Assembly (NCBI GenBank): GCA_002367285.1
Contig: DFBF01000302.1
Coordinates: 1 to 8,703, forward strand
Origin: Rhodobacteraceae bacterium UBA3087
Lineage (GTDB): Bacteria > Pseudomonadota > Alphaproteobacteria > Rhodobacterales > Rhodobacteraceae
Direction: 5' to 3'
Length of the DNA: 8,703 nt
Shown: positions 6,209 through 8,703 of the stretch, in pieces
How positions within the stretch are numbered: the stretch's first letter is position 1
Layout of the letters: every line of letters starts with the position of its first letter
The notes under the pieces: model-generated
Seen by the model: the letters and a program-made list of their open reading frames with translations, nothing else
Told to the model about the DNA's origin: nothing
Databases searched by the model: none
Position numbers and translations under genes: made by a program

Positions 6209-6949
6209 CTACGCCTCGGGTTTTATGGCCGCTGTGACATAGTTCACCGACAGGTCTTTGTCCGAGATCGACCAGCTCCAAGTGATCGGATTGAACACGA
6301 ACCCCTTGCGGTCCACATTTTCCAACGCGGCCTGCGCGATCATCGCTTGCAGCTCATCCGGTGTGATGAATTTCGACCACTCATGTGTGCCCTTAGGCAG
6401 CCAGCGCATGATGTGTTCCGCACCTACAATCGCCACCGCAAAACTTTTCGGATTGCGGTTGATGGTTGAACACAGGAACAGCCCACCCGGTTTCGCCAGC
6501 TGCTGACAGGCGGTCAGGAACATTTGCGGGTCGGCCACGTGTTCGACGATTTCCATCGCCAGAACCACGTCAAACTGTTCGCCCGCATCGACCAGAGCCT
6601 CGGCCATGGTGCAGCGGTAATCAATGTTCAGCCCCATTTGGTCCGCGTGAACGCTGGCGGTCTTGATGTTGCCCTCGGCGGCATCTGCCCCGACAACCGT
6701 TGCCCCCAGCCGCGCCATGGGTTCGGATAACAGTCCGCCGCCACAGCCAATGTCCAGCAAACGCAGGCCTTTGAACGGCTCTGGCCCGCTCAGATCACGC
6801 CCGAATTCGGCAGCGATCTGTTGCGTCACATAGTCCAGCCGCACGGGGTTCATCATGTGCAGCGGTTTGAACTTGCCAGCCGGGTCCCACCATTCAGCGG
6901 CCATGGCTTCGAACTTGGCGACTTCGGCGGGATCGACAGTGGTTTGCAT
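6209..6949 (-). CDS. ubiG: UbiG, ubiquinone biosynthesis O-methyltransferase
   Basis: UbiG carries out both O-methylations in ubiquinone synthesis (polyprenyl-dihydroxybenzene and demethylubiquinol substrates) using SAM, at the membrane. The 246-residue product begins QTTVDPAEVAKFEAMAAEWWDP, continues FKPLHMMNPVRLDY, and has motif I LDIGCGGG at 65-72. Also present are EIVEHV (133-138), STINRNPKSF (161-170), GAEHIMRWLPKGTHEW (176-191), and GFVFNPITWSW near the end. Length and motif order match the family. The ATG at 6947-6949 is chosen over one at 6974-6976 because family proteins start near this point; neither has a strong ribosome binding site, though AGAAAGAAG precedes the chosen one. It is divergent from pip across a 136-bp region rich in palindromes. 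Confidence 0.96.
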   Translation of the reverse strand: MQTTVDPAEVAKFEAMAAEWWDPAGKFKPLHMMNPVRLDYVTQQIAAEFGRDLSGPEPFKGLRLLDIGCGGGLLSEPMARLGATVVGADAAEGNIKTASVHADQMGLNIDYRCTMAEALVDAGEQFDVVLAMEIVEHVADPQMFLTACQQLAKPGGLFLCSTINRNPKSFAVAIVGAEHIMRWLPKGTHEWSKFITPDELQAMIAQAALENVDRKGFVFNPITWSWSISDKDLSVNYVTAAIKPEA

Positions 6950-6986
6950 CTGTGCTTCTTTCTGATGGCAGGGCATTCGGGCGCGT

Positions 6987-7015
6987 TATATAAAGTGTTT
7001 CGCGAAAAACCTGAA
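6987..7015 (-). promoter_or_regulatory. Candidate ubiG promoter
   Basis: On the minus strand, TTCAGG (7010-7015) and TATATA (6987-6992) are 17 bases apart, a plausible housekeeping -35/-10 pair with a good -10 and a weak -35. A palindrome at 6998-7007 sits in the spacer. Initiation near 6980 would leave a leader of about 30 bases before ubiG. Confidence 0.4.
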
Positions 7016-7077
7016 TTGTTATATTTTCGCGAAACGCGCGAAACCTATTGATGTTGCGGGCGTTTCAAAACACTTTA
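6991..7077. promoter_or_regulatory. Operator-like palindrome array between ubiG and pip
   Basis: Two perfect 10-bp palindromes, TTTCGCGAAA, lie at 6998-7007 and 7025-7034, 27 bp apart. A further copy of the half CGCGAAA is at 7037-7043, nine bases after the same half in the second palindrome. Outside them, TAAAGTGTTT (6991-7000) and AAACACTTTA (7068-7077) form a 10-bp perfect inverted repeat whose right arm ends at the pip ribosome binding site. The first palindrome falls within the candidate ubiG promoter; the second directly follows a TATATT (7020-7025) that could be a pip -10. This suggests one or more proteins controlling both genes. I do not recognise the motif as a known operator. Confidence 0.6.
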
Positions 7078-7085
7078 GGGGAAAC

Positions 7086-8075
7086 ATGGACAAGGCCGCA
7101 GGAAAAAATAGCGCAGGCGGAGATTTGTATCCGCGGGTCGAGCCATTTGCGCGGCGCATGCTGGATGTCGGCGACGGTCACCAGATCTATTACGAGCAAT
7201 GTGGCAACCCCGATGGCATGCCTGTCGTCGTGCTGCATGGCGGTCCTGGCGGCGGATGCAGCCCCGTGATGCGCCAGTTCTTTGACCCCGAGAAATATCA
7301 TGTCATCCTGTTCGACCAGCGCGGTTGTGGCCGGTCACGCCCGCATGCAAGCGTCAAGGACAATACGACTTGGCACCTTGTTGCGGACATCGAGAAGCTG
7401 CGTGAAACTGTCGGCGTGGACCGCTGGATCGTCTTTGGCGGAAGTTGGGGGGCAACCTTGGCGTTGATCTATGCTCAGGCCCACCCAAGCCGCACCGCCT
7501 GGTTGGTCCTGCGCGGTATCTTCCTGGCGACACAGGGTGAACTGGATTGGTTCTATGGCGGCGGCGCTGGGCAGTTTTGGCCCGATCTGTGGCAACGGTT
7601 CACAGATATTGTGCCCAAAGACGAACACCACGATCTGATTTCCGCCTATAACAAGCGCCTGTTTTCCGGTGATCGGACCGAAGAGGTCGCGTATGCAAAA
7701 GCCTGGGCCAGCTGGGAAAATGCGCTGGCCTCGATTGAAAACAACGGCGCGACGATGGACAGCCCGGCGGAATACGCGCGCGCGTTTTCGCGACTGGAAA
7801 ACCACTATTTCATCAATGGTGCCTTTTTGGATGACAGTCAGCAGATCCTGCAAAACATGGTGAAGATCGCCCATGTGCCCGGCACCATTGTGCAGGGACG
7901 TCACGACATGATTTGCCCGCCGCATATGGCATGGAAGCTGCATAAATCCTGGCCAACCTCGGAATTTCGCATGATCCCGAAGGCCGGTCATGCCCTGTCT
8001 GAACCCGGCATTGCGTCCGAGCTGGTGCGCACGATGAACAAACTGGCCCGTCAACGGTCGACCTTGGGGCTGTAA
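7086..8075 (+). CDS. pip: Proline iminopeptidase (S33 family)
   Basis: An alpha/beta hydrolase that removes N-terminal proline from peptides, in the cytoplasm. The 329-residue protein shows the oxyanion-hole motif HGGPGGG at 51-57, DQRGCGRS at 77-84, the nucleophile elbow GGSWGATLAL with S120, the acid D274 in GRHDMICPP, and H302 in KAGHALSEPG. The cap-region segment RLENHYF (236-242), with a glutamate that in the family binds the free N terminus, is also present. Length fits the family. AGGGG lies just upstream (7077-7081) of the ATG at 7086. It is divergent from ubiG over a palindrome-rich region, and a 74-bp gap without an evident terminator leads to the methyltransferase gene after it, so they may be co-transcribed. 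Confidence 0.95.
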   Translation: MDKAAGKNSAGGDLYPRVEPFARRMLDVGDGHQIYYEQCGNPDGMPVVVLHGGPGGGCSPVMRQFFDPEKYHVILFDQRGCGRSRPHASVKDNTTWHLVADIEKLRETVGVDRWIVFGGSWGATLALIYAQAHPSRTAWLVLRGIFLATQGELDWFYGGGAGQFWPDLWQRFTDIVPKDEHHDLISAYNKRLFSGDRTEEVAYAKAWASWENALASIENNGATMDSPAEYARAFSRLENHYFINGAFLDDSQQILQNMVKIAHVPGTIVQGRHDMICPPHMAWKLHKSWPTSEFRMIPKAGHALSEPGIASELVRTMNKLARQRSTLGL

Positions 8076-8149
8076 AGCCACCGCGATACGGGCTGGAAAA
8101 GCGACGCCTGATGCCCCATGTGTCCGATATCGTTGCACAGGAGCCTGAC

Positions 8150-8703
8150 ATGTCGTCCGCCAGCAAATTCTGGGATCAGATCGCCGAAAAATACGCCAGC
8201 ACGCCGATCCGCAATCCCGAGATCTATGAGCGCAAGCTGGAGTTGACGCGCAAACACCTGCGCCCGGATATGCAGGCGCTTGAATTTGGCTGTGGCACGG
8301 GTGGTACTGCGATTTCGCATGCGCCATACGCAGCGCAATACCGGGCCATGGATATTGCACCCAATATGATCAAGATCGCCAGCACCAAGGAAGGTGCCGA
8401 TCAAGTGGCCTTTGAGGTCGCTGATTTCGACACAGCGCCCATTTTGCCAGCCTCCCTGGACGCAATTCTTGGCCTGTCGATTATCCACTTGATGCCAGAC
8501 GCCAAGGCCACCATCGACAAGGTCTATGCCAGCCTGAAACCGGGCGGCATCTTTGTCAGCTCAACCGTCTGCCTGGGCGGCATGTGGTATCTGTGGCCTC
8601 TGATCGCCATCGGCCGGGCGCTGGGCAAAGCACCTGCCTTGAAATTCATGACGGTGGATCGGGTCCGTACCGTGCTGACCAACGCAGGTTTCGAATTGGT
8701 CGA
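8150..8703 (+). CDS. Class I SAM-dependent methyltransferase (3' end missing)
   Basis: The first 184 codons of a gene that runs off the right edge. The ATG at 8150-8152 follows AGGAG with a six-base spacer, a strong ribosome binding site, and is preferred to an in-frame ATG at 8111-8113. The protein starts MSSASKFWDQIAEKY, has SAM-binding motif I ALEFGCGTGGTA at 43-54, an acidic motif II (AMDIAPNM, 66-73), ADFD at 91-94, LGLSIIHLMPD (107-117) and the motif LKPGGIFVSST (129-139). A hydrophobic stretch, GGMWYLWPLIAIGRAL (143-158), comes next and may contact a membrane or hydrophobic substrate. It looks like the Methyltransf_11/25 group; the substrate cannot be assigned. Downstream of pip by 74 bp, same strand. 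Confidence 0.88.
   Translation, partial: MSSASKFWDQIAEKYASTPIRNPEIYERKLELTRKHLRPDMQALEFGCGTGGTAISHAPYAAQYRAMDIAPNMIKIASTKEGADQVAFEVADFDTAPILPASLDAILGLSIIHLMPDAKATIDKVYASLKPGGIFVSSTVCLGGMWYLWPLIAIGRALGKAPALKFMTVDRVRTVLTNAGFELV

Noticed and set aside
6041..6242. Short plus-strand open frames in the marR/ubiG gap
   Set aside because: They consist largely of the inverted-repeat element and low-complexity proline/arginine-rich text, run into the ubiG 3' end, and lack a supporting start signal.
7335..8360. Long open frame on the minus strand (341 codons) across pip and the following gene
   Set aside because: It lies antisense to pip, whose catalytic motifs are complete, and its translation shows no recognisable domain; long antisense frames are expected in GC-rich coding DNA.

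Overview
The window looks like a stretch of ordinary chromosome from an alphaproteobacterium, most likely a member of the Rhodobacteraceae (Roseobacter group). This rests on moderately GC-rich, densely packed genes, on an HslV with an 11-residue FPGWHG-type propeptide, and on close remembered resemblance of HemH, the NDUFAF5-like protein, ComF and the glutaredoxin to Rhodobacteraceae proteins. No database search was run. I see no mobile element, CRISPR array, tRNA or rRNA.

Layout. On the minus strand at the left edge lie hslU (5' part only) and hslV, the ATP-dependent HslVU protease, with interlocked stop and start codons. A short divergent promoter region holding a 14-bp perfect palindrome separates them from a plus-strand gene (921-1835) resembling capsule-polysaccharide glycosyltransferase-like proteins. 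That gene converges on hemH (ferrochelatase, minus), and the two stop codons share one TTAA. Behind hemH, 3 bases upstream, is a methyltransferase-fold protein of the NDUFAF5 / complex-I-assembly family whose SAM-binding glycine loop appears lost.

Only 30 bases separate this gene from the divergent plus-strand run comF - grxC - nitrilase - marR (3764-6040). The last three genes of that run are tightly coupled (37-bp gap, 1-base overlap, zero gap). The glutaredoxin and the NIT1-like omega-amidase suggest a shared theme of glutathione chemistry, with the MarR protein as a possible local regulator. A 168-bp convergent gap then holds several short inverted repeats that look like a dispersed intergenic element.

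Next come ubiG (ubiquinone O-methyltransferase, minus) and, divergently, pip (proline iminopeptidase, plus). The 136-bp region between them contains two perfect TTTCGCGAAA palindromes, an extra half-site and a 10-bp long-range inverted repeat, which is the best unexplained regulatory structure here. The window ends inside another class I SAM-dependent methyltransferase gene with a strong ribosome binding site.

The genes are mostly housekeeping (proteolysis, heme, quinone and respiratory assembly, thiol repair). The items most worth a second look are the degenerate methyltransferase, the ubiG/pip operator-like array, the hslV promoter palindrome and the unassigned glycosyltransferase-like gene. 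I found no convincing new multi-gene system.
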